From Cryptomeria japonica (Eukaryota; Streptophyta; Pinopsida; Cupressales; Cupressaceae): a stretch of DNA of 64,000 nt. Shown in pieces: positions 1 to 11,626 of this stretch. Positions within the stretch are counted from its first letter, which is position 1; every line of letters begins with the position of its first letter. A program made the position numbers and the translations under genes. The notes under the pieces are model-generated. The model was not told where the DNA came from and did not search any database. It saw nothing but the letters and a program-made list of their open reading frames with translations. The stretch spans positions 440,599,213-440,663,212 of the forward strand of contig NC_081407.1 of the NCBI RefSeq assembly GCF_030272615.1, given 5' to 3'.

Positions 1-120
1 CAATTATTTAATTGTTTAATTATTTCATATTTACATTTATTATGTTGGTTTATGTTTGATTTTGTTTAATTAGTTAAGGATTTGTGATCGTCCTTATTTC
101 CTGATTAAGCATATTAGATT

Positions 121-707
121 CATGATTTCAAGCATGAAAATAATAATATTTAATGTTAATTATCCTTGGGATATGGGAATGAATGAGTAGGTGTAGATTT
201 GTATGGACTCAATAATTCTTCATTATGTGGATGACCTATGGAGCTGATTTCTATGTATTAGAGATAAAATTGCATCATGATGACTTGTAAATGTGGAATA
301 AGAATATATACTTATGCAACTTGTAATAATACTAGGCATTAGGATGTGATATAGCAAAAAGACTATGTTCTTGTTCCATGTACTCTTATGTATTAGACTC
401 GATGATGTAGAAACCATGATCTTGTAATAAGATGATGCATTATTATATGGTTCATGTTGTAGAAATGTTCATTATGTTGGGGATGAGAATTCTATGTTGA
501 TTTAGGGGATTGAACGATTAGACTATGTTTATTCTTGTAGTATCACATGACCCTTGTATTGGTTTGGTAGCATGTAATCCTATTTGAAAGTAAATAAGTG
601 CTTGTGGATATAATCTTACATATGTGTAGGGATAGAAATCTTGATGAGATGTGTAATGGTTGTGCTTAAGGAAATAATCTAGTTTCATATGTAGGAGAAG
701 GATAAAT
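121..707 (+). repeat. Dispersed repeat, copy 1
   Basis: This AT-rich, non-coding stretch aligns by eye with a second copy in the window. That copy is split: its left part is at 16564-16643 and its right part at 52316-52754. Shared landmarks in order are TATCCTTGG, GAATGAGTAG, ATTCTTCATTATGTGG, GATGATGTAG, ATGGTTCATGTTGTA, and TTAAGGAAATAAT. The split in copy 2 falls between the equivalents of positions 205 and 206 here. The family is unknown. Sequence further on (to about 1226, ending TCTAGTGGGCATTACA) looks like the end of a plant LTR, so this could be a solo LTR, but I cannot prove it. Confidence 0.7.
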
Positions 708-1609
708 GCATTTAGATTCATGATGTGTTAAGTGATTAATGAATAAACATGGGAAATAGGAACATTTGATTTGGTGCTTAAAACGAACCTAGATGGTAAA
801 TGGGGATATGACAATATGCTTGAAGGTTCATAATCTCTTGATAGGAAAAGTATTGTGTAGATCTTAAATGGAATGAATGTTAAATTATATGAATGTGTTA
901 TTGATAGGTTGTTAGCAAGTAGTGGCGTTAAGATACCCTAGGGAAAGAATGAATGGTTATGTGTGTATGGATATAATGTTACTTTCGTTTGTGTAGTAAG
1001 ATTGGTTATGTTTAAGTTATTTATGCATTCATGTTTTGTTATGATTTATACATGAGTTAAAAATAGAATTAAGTGATGCTCTAGTGGATCTTGTGAAGAT
1101 ATTATATGCAATGAAGTTATGATAGTTCCCTATGCAATGCTTTAGTAGATGTTTAAAAAAAAAAAATATCTCTATTTGTTAGCTAGATTAGTTATTTTCT
1201 CTAGGGTATTCTAGTGGGCATTACATTACTAAATTTTAAAATTCATATTTAATTTTTTTTAAAATTCTTTATTTATATTGATGTATCTCATTTCATGTAT
1301 TAATATATTTATTTTCATGTATAGAACATGGATTTAAAATATTCAGAACCTAATTTCAATACTACACACATTGAGGCCCAAAGTTCAAAAAATTGTCCGA
1401 TAATTCGAACTGAGTCGGTTGGTTCAAATGGGTTCATTGAAACCGAAATGGACAAATTAATCGAATCAGTGGATGAAAATTTAAGATAGATGTTCAATGA
1501 TTTAGAATATTGCAGCCGAAGAATAGAAATGACATTTTTACTGCTATCTATATAGAGACAATTTTAGTTACCTAATATGAAAACTTGAAAATACAATTAT
1601 TTTTTCATG
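708..1609. other. AT-rich intergenic sequence, no gene seen
   Basis: I see no coding frame, RNA gene or clear mobile element here. There is an A-run near 1152-1163 and a GGGCATTACA motif near 1217-1226 that would suit the 3' end of an LTR. No primer-binding site follows it. Confidence 0.5.
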
Positions 1610-2935
1610 TATACGATGTTATGAACTATGGATTTTAATATGCTTGTGTTATGCATAGGAATGGTGTAATACATTTTATTAATCAAGCTATTGATATGCT
1701 TCGGATTTTTTGCATAAACATGTTCTTACACTTTATGCATTGTAATATGGCTTACACATTTTATTTGTGTGACTGATATTTGTGGTTATTGTATTAATGT
1801 AGATGTTGGATGGTTCAGATGAAAATTTATTGCACAAATTAAATTGCTATTTTCATTTTTTTGTTCATTTATGTGATTGATATTTGTGTTTATTTATTAA
1901 TTTATTATTATAGATGGTGGATGGTTTAGATGAATATGTTTATATACTTTATGGATGTTTATTTGAATACGTTGATTATTGAAATTGTAAATATTACAAA
2001 TATATTACAAAACTACCTAATAAAATGCAAACTTTGATTTTATATTTGTTTGGTTCTATTTCAAATGTTATAAATCCTAATAGTAATTTTATTAACCTTT
2101 CATTTACAGGAAATAATTCAAACTATGGAAGTTTCGGAAAATCAATCAGAAATCATTGTTGGAAGCCCAAATGCTTCTGTAAACTCAAACGAAATCATTG
2201 AAACCAATATGGATAGATGTGCAAGAAATGTTCTAGACTACTTAGACAAAATTGTCAAAGAAATTGAACTCACGGCCTTAAGGGTTGATGATGTTGAAGA
2301 ACTTCAAGTATTGCAAATGGAAGATGTGGCCAAAAAAGCCAAAGAAGCATATTTGAAAGTAGTTGCCTTCTCATTGATGCTTAAAGAAGTTTATCGTGAT
2401 CATTACGAAAATAAAGGTCATAATACCATTTTGATCATTGAAGAATTTGTAACAAGTTTACACAATTACGATAAGTGTTACTACCATATTCACTTTTTAT
2501 TTCTTCTACAATAGTAGTTATTTTGTCAAGTAAAACAAATATTTTATCATCTATATGATGTTATGAACAATGGATATTAATATGCACATGTTATAGATAT
2601 GTTGGCTTTCCCTATGTAATGAATGGTGTAATGCATTTTGTTCATCAAGTTATTGATTTGCTTTTGATTTTTGGCATAAACATGTTCTTATATTTTATGC
2701 ATTGTTATATGGTTTATGCATTTTATTAATGAGATAGATATTTGTGGTTATTGTGTTAAAATAGATGATGCATGGTCCAGATGAATAATTGTTGCACACA
2801 TTGAATTGGTATTTTCATTATATTGTTCATTTATGTGAATGATATTTGTGGTTATTTATTAATGTATTAATATAGATGTTGGATGGTTCACATGAATATG
2901 TTTAAACTCTTTATAAATGTTTATTTGAATATATG
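1610..2935 (+). repeat. Direct duplication of a ~370-bp AT-rich block
   Basis: The block at 1610-1975 recurs at 2553-2935. Shared runs include GATGTTATGAAC, GCATAAACATGTTCTTA, GATATTTGTGGTTATT, and GATGTTGGATGGTTCA. The copies differ by scattered substitutions and small indels. Each copy also holds a smaller internal repeat of about 115 bp, with the GATGTTGGATGG-type word occurring twice per block. The reading frame at 2125-2514 lies between the copies. The whole may be a tandem duplication with a period near 945 bp whose second unit is incomplete. Confidence 0.65.
2125..2514 (+). CDS. Hypothetical 129-aa acidic helical protein, possible exon
   Basis: The frame starts at an ATG and runs 129 codons to TAG. 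I recognise no family. The N-terminus is rich in S, N and E. Residues about 30-95 look helical and charged (for example LDKIVKEIELTALRVDDVEE), and the C-terminus is aromatic and hydrophobic. A good splice-acceptor-like TTTACAG lies at 2103-2109, just upstream, so this may be an internal or terminal exon rather than a complete gene. It sits between two copies of an AT-rich duplication, which makes a transposon-borne exon or a chance frame plausible. Confidence 0.3.
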   Translation: MEVSENQSEIIVGSPNASVNSNEIIETNMDRCARNVLDYLDKIVKEIELTALRVDDVEELQVLQMEDVAKKAKEAYLKVVAFSLMLKEVYRDHYENKGHNTILIIEEFVTSLHNYDKCYYHIHFLFLLQ

Positions 2936-3149
2936 TAATTATTTTAAGACATAATAATGATAAATTATATATAATAGTATAATGTTAACCTAATAACATG
3001 ATACCATAATAATGTCAATAATATTCTTATAATATTAATATTAATTGAATACTCAAATTTAAATGTTTATATTAATAATTAAATTCTATAATATTGTAGT
3101 AATACTTATAATATATAATTGTAATTCTAACATTTACACTAATTGTTTA

Positions 3150-3990
3150 TCCAAAAACTAAAACTAAATCAAATCTAACCCTAACCCTAATGCTAAACCA
3201 AATTGAACCAAAATCATAAACCATATTGAATCTTAAACTTACACTAAATTGAATAATAACCCTACCCATAAACCAACTTGAACCCTTAACGTAGATCTAA
3301 TTTAAACCCTAACCCTAAACCAAAATGTAACCTAACTTTAATTGTAAACCAAACTGAACCCTAACCCTAAACATAATTACACACTAAAAAATGGAAACCC
3401 TTACCCTAAATTTATTTGAATCCTAACCCTAACAATAAAGAAAAACCAAATATTAACACTAAACCTAAACCTAATTGAACTCTAAATCTTAAACAAATTA
3501 TGAATATTAACACTAACAATAAACCAAAGTGAGCCTTGGAATAACATTAAGTCAATTTGAATCGTAACCTTGAACCAATTTGAATATTAAAATTAAACCT
3601 AATTGAATAGTAAATCAAATTGAACCTTAATCCTAAACAAAATGGAACACTAACCCTAACATTAAACTCTAACAATAGAAAATTTATTTGAACACTAACC
3701 CTAACACTAAACCAAAGCTGAAAATTAACACTAACTCTAAACCAAATGGAACACTAAACGAAAGTGAACTCTAAAACTTAAACAAATCCTAAAGTTAACA
3801 CTAAACCAAACTAAACCTTGACCATAACATTAAACAAAATTGAACCCTAACCCTAAACCAATTTAAATCCTAACATCAAACCCAATTGAACAATAGACCA
3901 ATTTGGACTCTAATCCTAAACAAAATTGAACATTGACCTTAACAGTTATCCAAATTGAACACTAAACCATATTGAATCCTCAAAACTTAA
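3150..3990 (+). repeat. Degenerate telomere-like (CCCTAA) tract
   Basis: About 840 bp is built from CCCTAA, CCTAAC and CTAAAC words mixed with AACCAAATTGAAC. The recurring composite is roughly CCTAACCCTAAACC followed by AAATTGAAC. True back-to-back CCCTAA pairs occur near 3178, 3308, 3360 and 3848. The strand bias (C and A on the plus strand) is kept throughout. It looks like an old interstitial telomere-like satellite that has drifted, not a chromosome end, because unrelated DNA continues on both sides. Confidence 0.7.
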
Positions 3991-4085
3991 ATATAAATCT
4001 CAATAATAAAATAATACCGATATTAACATTTTTATTTTAAATTAATATTCATACGGTTTCTTAAATATTAATATAGTTCTCTTAC

Positions 4086-4289
4086 ATGTTTGGGGGTGGC
4101 ACTGCTACTAGCATTTATATCTTTAATTTTAAGATATATAAATTATGCCAAGATATATCGAGGTATTAATTTTTGCATTCAACTTAAATATTAAATTGAA
4201 AAAATTCAATGCCTCAATACATCTCAACGTAATTTATATATCTTGAAATTAAAGATATATATGCTAGTAGCAATGCCACCCCCAAACAT
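4086..4289. mobile_element. Foldback MITE, 204 bp
   Basis: Two arms of about 88 bp are near-perfect inverted repeats separated by a loop of about 28 bp. The arms begin ATGTTTGGGGGTGGCA and read on through GCTACTAGCAT. The element has no coding capacity. The outermost match is ATGTTTGGGGG at the left and its complement ending at 4289. I could not define a target-site duplication with confidence. The class II superfamily is therefore unassigned. Confidence 0.75.
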
Positions 4290-4450
4290 TTGTAGTTGCT
4301 CCTAAGATGATGCAAACTATAAAAGCATATAAGTGCAGATGAATTATTTTTAAATAGTATATTTCTTCAACTAATTATTCGTTCACGAATTCTATTTTGT
4401 GTTACCATAAAAGTTGATAGGTAGGAGGTATTTTCCATGGCAAGTCAAAC

Positions 4451-4821
4451 TATGATATTGCTATTAGGGTTCAACTGTGTAGTTTTGGAGTCAAACTCAT
4501 TAACCCATGTTTCACGAGTCGTGGTTCACAAGAACCCATCTCTCATGAGAATGAATGGTCCACTTAGCACTCATTGCATCTAGGTGATGCTCACAGGGGT
4601 GAAGCATAGGGTCTTCCATCTAGCACTCATTGTATTGGGATGGGTGACCTCTCGGGAAGGCCCAATGCTTCACCCTTGTGAGCATCACCTAAATGCCATG
4701 AGTGCGAAGTGGACCATTCATTCTCATGAGACATGGGTTCTTGTGAACCATTACTCATGAAACATGGGTCAATGAGTTTGACTCAAAAACTACACAATTG
4801 AACCCTAATAACAATATCATA
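4451..4821. mobile_element. Foldback element, 371 bp, with 5S-rRNA-like core
   Basis: Two arms of about 160-165 bp are inverted repeats with scattered mismatches and small indels. The outer ends are TATGATATTG and its complement. The loop is at about 4617-4654. The loop and the inner right arm together read like the 3' part of a plant 5S rRNA gene (4633-4675). The element has no coding frame. The left arm carries the complement of the inner part of that 5S-like segment, so the 5S-like sequence was present before or during formation of the inverted structure. Confidence 0.75.
4633..4675 (+). repeat. 5S-rRNA-like segment (3' control region)
   Basis: The core GGATGGGTGACCTC matches the conserved internal control region of plant 5S rRNA. 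It is followed by GGGAAG and ends near TTCACCCT, where 5S rRNA ends with TGCACCCCT. The 5' two thirds of a 5S gene are missing. It is therefore a derived fragment within a foldback element, not a 5S gene. Cassandra TRIM retrotransposons are known to carry 5S-like segments, but no LTR structure is visible here. Confidence 0.65.
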
Positions 4822-5214
4822 TCGTAAAAGTTACTTAAAAATTTGTTCGGAGATGTGTTAGTGTAGATGTGTCAATGTAGCAATTAATATCAATACACTG
4901 TATCTAAAAATATGTTGGGAGACATATCAAGTAGCACTGTAGAGGGGACAAAAAAATTGTTAGAAGTGAGGATTTAATTAGCCGATAGTTAACCGATATA
5001 CAGTGGAAACTTCCACCAAATTAATCATGTCTCACATCATAAATATTTTCCGATAGAAAATTCAAGGTGCACTTTGGCTCCGTTTTCGACTACCTCCAAT
5101 GACCTATTTTTGTTTTTCTCCTATTTCAAACACCACCTAAACCATGATATTTTTCCCCTCCTACAATTTCTCTTTTGCAACAAGACTTTTGATACAAAAA
5201 TAAGAGTCAAAGAA
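4822..5214. other. Intergenic, no feature seen
   Basis: No coding frame, RNA or repeat structure is apparent between the foldback element and the PPR remnant. Confidence 0.5.
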
Positions 5215-5575
5215 ATGCCTCACAAAGATGTGGTTTAATGGACTACAATGATTACATGATGTGGTCAAAATGGGTTTGCGAAAAAAGCCTTGGAAACTTT
5301 TAAACAATGCAATTGTGAGGTTTAAAGCTAGACTCCACAACCTTTGTTGTCATCCTCCCAGTTCCTGCCCTCCACAACCTTTGCCAGCATCTTCCCAGTT
5401 TCTACCAAAATGGGAGCTTCAAAGCAGGGTGTAAGTATGCACCAAAGCACCATTTGAAGCAAATATTTGTTAGATGTTGCAGTTGCAAGCGCCCTAGTAG
5501 ACCTGTATGCAAAAGGAGCATACACTTAGCATGAGAACTGTTTGACAAAATGCCCTATTTCATGCAAGCTATGCC
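5215..5575 (+). pseudogene. PPR protein pseudogene fragment
   Basis: Reading the plus strand with frame changes gives pieces of a PLS-type pentatricopeptide repeat protein. They are MPHKDVV-stop-WTTMIT, then GQNGFAKKALETFKQ, then LDSTTF, then DVAVASALVDLYAKGA, then LFDKMP. These match the usual order of one and a half PPR repeats. In-frame stops at about 5236 and 5257, later frame changes and missing ends show it is a dead fragment. Intact plant PPR proteins act in organelle RNA editing and processing. No start, organelle-targeting region or C-terminal E/DYW domain is present. Confidence 0.75.
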
Positions 5576-5860
5576 CATTTTTTCTCATCGAAGTCATTGA
5601 CAGTTCAACACAAGTTGTGTTGAATCTTGGAATCTTTTGGGGAAGCTTTCCCAACCTCGTCTTCATTTATGTGTTTTGATGGCATTCAATGTCGTAGACC
5701 TTTTGAGTGTGGGAACCAACATTTGGTAATAATTACATGTTCTTTATGAACGAGTATGCTTTAGGTTGATAATACCCAGCTAAATGATCATATTCGTGCA
5801 GAACTCGAGTCAAAATGAATTAAATGCTAGCCTTACCACATCAGCTTCTTATCTTCATGT
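5576..5860. other. Intergenic between two pseudogenes
   Basis: No supported gene is seen here. The stretch joins the PPR remnant to the dioxygenase exon. Confidence 0.4.
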
Positions 5861-6134
5861 GGTAACAGGTACGGGGAAACGATTCTTAACAGGTTGTGCA
5901 TCATGGAATTCTTGTGTCTCTGTTGGAAAGAATAAAGGGCATCGTCAGGAAATTCATTCAGCTACCCTTGGAAGAAAAGCTTGATTACAAAGTTCAAGAG
6001 TCTCAAGGCTATGATCAGTTGTTTGTAGCCTTAGATGATCAAACACTTGACTGGGCAGATGTATTTTTCTTGCCAACACTACCACTAGAGAATAGGAAAA
6101 TGATTTTTTGTTCAACAAAACCAACAGATTTCAG
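5861..6134 (+). pseudogene. 2-oxoglutarate/Fe(II) dioxygenase N-terminal exon (orphan)
   Basis: The frame gives VVHHGILVSLLERIK, then FIQLPLEEKLDYK, then GYDQLFVALDDQTLDWADVF, then LPLENRKM and TKPTDFR. This is the DIOX_N region of SRG1/norcoclaurine-synthase-like plant dioxygenases, which normally precedes the Fe-binding HxD...H domain. An in-frame TAA lies just before QVVHHG, and there is no valid ATG. The exon ends at a GT donor (AG/GTACCT at 6134-6135), as expected for the first intron of this family. No second exon with HxD or RxS motifs was found downstream, so the gene is truncated. Confidence 0.75.
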
Positions 6135-8000
6135 GTACCTAAGTATTTGTCAATTTAGTAAGTACTTTAAGATCTAGACATCCTATTCAATTTATATATG
6201 ATTAAGAGCAATTCATTTGCCACCACACCAAATCTATTTTCAGCTTTACCATGTAAAGGGAAAACTTAGATAATCTTACTATCTAGGTGATAATAATAAT
6301 TTTAAGAAGCATTGTATTTCTATAATCCTTAGTAGTGTCTGTGAGTGTTGTTTATGTCTTCTTAGTAGTTTTTAGGTATAAAAAAATTACCAGAGTTATA
6401 AACTGAAGCATTCGTAAACAATTTGATAACTTTCTATAAAAGTTTTGTTGAAAAACTTGGTTTACAATTAATCCATCATGTGAAAGTTGTTACATAAAAA
6501 TATTATATTGCATATCTATCTTTAGAGGAGTATAGTAAAGTACGCAAAAGATGTCATATTTGTTCATTGTTCTATTTAAAAATTTATTATATCATGATAT
6601 TATAATTAATATTAAAGTATTACTAATATATAATATAAAATAGATTTAATGTTGATTGATGGAGATAGAATTGATTGACCAATTAAAACTCAAAGTGAGT
6701 GGAAGTAAAAATATCATTAACATTTAATAAATATTATTATGTTTTAAAATATTCTAATCAGTATATTTTTATTTTTTAATAACAAAAATGCTTTATTAAC
6801 AACAAAGCCAAAGTGAATTTTTTATCATAGTGAATTTGTTATCACCCCTATAACAAATATGGTGTTTCAACCTTAACATTTGGAAAAGAAAGTAGATGGA
6901 AATCACCAGTAGAAAATGAAGGCCATTGGGAACAAGTTGCATGATGTCTCCAATTTGCTCTGAATGTCATGCACAGCTCTACGACCACTCTTTGTCTTTT
7001 GCAAGCACCCTCAAAGGTAAAGGAAAGGAGGATGAAGACTACAAGGACCTCTTTAAATTCCTCACCAAAGAATGGGCAAGGAAGCTCCTCCCCAAGAGGA
7101 GCCATGGCAAAAAGAAGTAGTTGTGTTTTTTGTGGGTTGGATTTTTGGTTTCTTGAATGACCCTAATGGTCTTTCGGCTTATAGTTACGATTTCTGTTTA
7201 TTCCTGAACTTAACTATCTTTTGCCTTGCGTGACATATTTTAATTATGACTTTTATATACTCGATTAATATGCGTAACATGTTTAAAGTTTTTGATAGGG
7301 GAAAGTTTGCTGACAATTGTTTATCTACTGTTATCTTGTCTGTACCTAGGTCAACCCCCCTAGTTTTGGCTGCTTTTAATATAAAAAACAAGAGAAATTT
7401 TTCCTGCATCCCAAATGACCTTTATTTATATTTACTAGCAACTTGCACATTTATTAAATAAAAAGTATTTTTCAAAATTAATCCAAATGTCATCTAAATG
7501 TCATTTGCTTTAATCAATTAAAAACAATTGTCTTTGTTATTAATAGAACGATAAGGTGATGCAAAATCAATGCTACATTTATAATGTCTAAAACTTTGGG
7601 AGTAATAAACAAAACTAACTAAAAAGCAATGGGACAAAAACACTATCTCAACAAAGTAAAAGCAAATTCATTGATTATAGATAAAAGTTCTTTTACATTC
7701 AACTCTCTAAGTATCTTCTTTGTTTGAACATCAATTAAATATTTTTCATCTTGATTAATTCTTAGCATGTCACTCTTTGTTGCATAGGGTTCAAACTTCA
7801 GTTTTCAAACAAGTTAATAAACCTAAGAGCAATGCTTAATATTGTTACCTATTTTTGACTTCCAGACTAAAATAGGCCCCAATGGTCATGAAATTATAAA
7901 TGTTCTTTTTGAAAGAGGTTAAATGATTGTCAACGGAGTTTAATTTTGAAAAAAAAAAGCCTTTGATTATTAAAGTGAGTAAAAGACAAATATTGCTTTC
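6135..8000. other. AT-rich intergenic, no supported gene
   Basis: Short open frames occur. One at about 6916-7120 ends in a Lys-rich tail (KRSHGKKK) and has an STLKGKGKEDEDYKDLFKFL stretch, but I cannot link it to a family or to the dioxygenase exon upstream. The rest is low-complexity AT sequence. Confidence 0.4.
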
Positions 8001-11000
8001 AAAGCAATAAAAGAGAGGGTTAAAGGTCCGAATAAAATCCTTGTCCCAGGTTGAAATAAGTCAAGAAACTCATGCCTTGCATTTGGAGGGAAAATAAGGA
8101 AAGAAAGAAAAGAAGAGTTGCCACGTTGAGATTAGGGCTTTCTTGTTTGCATGCAGTATCTTTTACAGTTTTTGCCTTTCCTTGGTGAAAATTGAAGCTT
8201 TTTGTCAAAAAATCTTCATGCATACCCTGCTACGCCTATGATTCTGCATCAAGAACTCATCAAAGGGTAGTGATTAGTGGCATGCAAAGGCTAACACATA
8301 CAAATGCCATTCTCAAAGCTCCCCACTGCAGTTTCAAGTCAGTCAAGGGGTAGTTTCAGAGCTTTGGACCTGAAATCCGTACCAATGAAGGACAGCATGG
8401 AATAAAACTCTCTTTAGATCCATAAATGTATCATGCACGCTATCTTCCAAGAGATAATTAAAAAAACAGAGAGGAGCAACCAAGTAGCAGTTAAAGAAGC
8501 AAGTGAAAAAGCTACAGGTGTAAGGGAAGCGTTGCATGGAGTTTTTCAGCTCAATATCATTCAGTTTGCATGCCATAATTCGAGGAAAGAAGAAGCATTT
8601 GTTATAACAGAAAGTTGTTACTCTATCTGCTCCTCGTTGCATGCTTACAATCTTCATTATATATCTAAAGTATATGCAAATCTCTCAAGCAAAGATCAAA
8701 ATCCTACAATGATGCATAAGAATACATAGAAATGAGGTGATTAAGTGGTTTTTTTTTAAGTTAGATTGTGGAAATAAATGACAGCTTGTTATAAGATAGA
8801 CATGGTGCTTAAAGTTTTCTCTTGCAGCTATTAGTTACCGTGCATATTCTTGAATTATCAATTTGAATGCATCCTTCAATAAAGACAGTCTTCAATCATT
8901 CAAGAATAATGATAGATATTATTTGCAAAAGCATGGAGGACTGTTATAAATGGAGATAGAAATACTTTTGAAGAGATCAGTTTTTATAGAGAAAGGTACA
9001 AAATATTTGAAGGCCAAAGTTTCAAGGGGGTGAATACAAAGTTTCATTATCAACATGTCTGATAGGTTTTGCATGATTCATGAATATAGCAGCCACGTCT
9101 AACAGAGAGAGCAGACGTCTCTGCCTTAAGACAACCACAGTTCATGAACAATTATACCCCCAGAACAGTAATATAGAAAAGTCAGTTAGAGCAGCATTCT
9201 GAAAATACAGTGGCCTCCCCGTAGACTGAAAGATACTGCTAATAGGAAGACCAAAGCCTAGTCTCCAAAGAATAAGTCATATGAACAGATCATACCAAGA
9301 GTAGATTGACTTAGAGCAGCCCTAAATCCTTCACCAAGAGTTGCTGTGATAAATTCTAAAGCTATTTTAACTAAACATTGATAAATGATCATAAAATTGT
9401 TTAATGGGTGCAGTCCATTATTGATATTAGAGCAGCAGCATCTTCCACTCAAAGGTAAAAATCAAAGAGCAGCCCTGTCATTTGCAGTATTGCCACAATC
9501 ATTAGCAGCAGTAATAGTTCGTGATGATCCATAACATCCAAAGAGACTTGAGAGGTCTACAATAAAAGTGAGATTTCAATGGTAATAGCCTCCAATGTCA
9601 AGTAAAAATGACTGTCCTAACAGTCATAACAAACTCAGAACATAAAAAGGTATAATACAGTCAAGGAAGATAGTGAATGTTCAGAAGCTTGTAGTAGTCA
9701 TGAAAGACAACGGAGCTTGCACCAATGAAATCACATAGCATCCAGCATACAGAGCATTGAAGAGACCACCAAAACAGTCATAAAGGGCTGAAAGCAAAAC
9801 ATGAGTTCAAGTCAGACAAGGGGGGCTAAATACAGTCCAAGAGTCAAGGTAGCAGTGATCTTAAAGATAAATAACAGTCTCAGACCAGCAGGAGGGTTTA
9901 AAGGTCTAGGTTAGCTAAAAGACAATTTTCTCACTCTCCTAGATAACAGTCATAATCTGTAGCAAGAGAATCTTCAGTACAGTCAAGGTAAATATCAGAG
10001 CTATGGCAGTCATGTTTAGGCATTCACAAATGGCATATAACGTCTGTCGCGACATAGAGCAAACACATTGAGCATTCACGAGTATAGTTTGAGTTTTGCG
10101 TTACAAAGACAGTTACATCATATATCAAGCCTATGTGTCACAGTACAGGAAGCATTTTTGTCAAAGATTACCGTCTTAATGTGTGAGAAGACTCAAGCTA
10201 CAGTATATAGTAACAAAAACAGTCCCATCAATCATGATAAATCGGAGGAGCAATCCATAGGCAGTGAATTAAACCATTGAAGGCAGATTTTGATCAAAAG
10301 AGTCAGTGAATAGACAGATTGCAGTCAATGGTAGGTTATTGGCAAAGCATGGATGCAATATGGATGATCAAGAGGCATAGAGGGCAGTCCCCACTGTCAT
10401 TAATGGCAGTCAAAAGGGCAGGAGTTTGAGACTATGGGCACAGGGCCATCATGTTCAACAAAGACCTATTGAACTGCATCTTCTTGGTGATCAACCACAG
10501 GGAAACACACACCTGTAGCAGCATTCAGAGGTTCCATATAGAAGACCACCAAGAAATCCTTCAAAGTACACATCAAATACAATGAAAGTCTTGGGTCAGA
10601 ATCTTATGAAGATTCCTTTCATTTACTGAAAAGCTGCAAAAGGAAATCATATTCAAGAGTGGGACTGTTAAGAGAAGGTTTTTGACTAGGAAAATGTCAG
10701 AGAAAGAATATGATAACACAATTAGAGATGCCTCACTGCCATTTATCAGCCCATATAGAAGTCAATGAGACAGCATAAAGCACAGCAAAAGATAAGACTA
10801 TTATAATATCAATATTGGGAAAAGATAAATGGAGTGGCAGATTGAACCTAATGGAATCCTTTATAAGCAGAAGATAGTGAGAAAATATCAGACCAAAGAT
10901 CATAAATCATATGCTGACTTCCACATAAGACCCTTGTTACTTGTTACTATTATACTTGCCTATTTTTCAATTTCAGAGCAACCTGCAGGGTCAGATGAGA

Positions 11001-11560
11001 ATCTTTAGGCTTTCCCAATATGTCAGACTCCAGACTGCTCTGTATGATCATCACTACTACTGGATATATTAAACATGGGTATACTATCTCTAATCCAAAC
11101 TCCTTATGTTTTGTCAGCATACCGCATGAATATTATGTTCTCTCATTCAATGTTGAACTTATCTTTCACAGGATTAACCATTTGAGACCAATCCATATAT
11201 ATCATGCCTAAAATATCAACACGCTACTTATGGCTCAATATTGCTGATTTTCTGAATTAAACTTTATCATCAATATATGTAAATTTTGAATACAAGCTTT
11301 GGTCTTGTCTGCATAAGTCTAAATTCATGCTGCGGAACTAAGAAGAATTTCATAAACCAATGAATAATTGTGATGGACAAGAACATGAAATAGCAAATTG
11401 TTTGAGGCAAAAACATGACGAGTGCATGGTAGAAAGATAGACAAGAAGCAATCCTTTGTTACATTTCGACGATGCTTACAACTACGCTCAACTTAATCAG
11501 ACCGTCATTTTAACTAGATCGAAAAGTATTTTTCAGGTCAGATTATTTGACACACACACA
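8001..11560. other. Gene-less stretch rich in CAGTC words
   Basis: No convincing coding region is seen. From about 8880 to 10450 the words ACAGTC and GCAGTC recur many times at irregular spacing. The frame at 8433-8729 (plus) and its minus-strand counterpart overlap each other and show no family motif. The stretch lies downstream of the F-box gene's stop codon and could include untranslated sequence, or a decayed repeat. Confidence 0.35.
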
Positions 11561-11626
11561 CAAAAATTTACATGAATGCAAACAGCACCAAAATTGTAAT
11601 CCAACTCCCACTTTCACAAAAGGGTT

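Noticed and set aside
3150..3990. Chromosome end
   Set aside because: The telomere-like words are degenerate and unrelated sequence continues on both sides.
4633..4675. Functional 5S rRNA gene
   Set aside because: Only the 3' control region and end are present, inside a hairpin; the first two thirds are missing.
6916..7120. Second exon of the dioxygenase at 5.86 kb
   Set aside because: The lysine-rich frame lacks HxD, RxS or any other dioxygenase motif.
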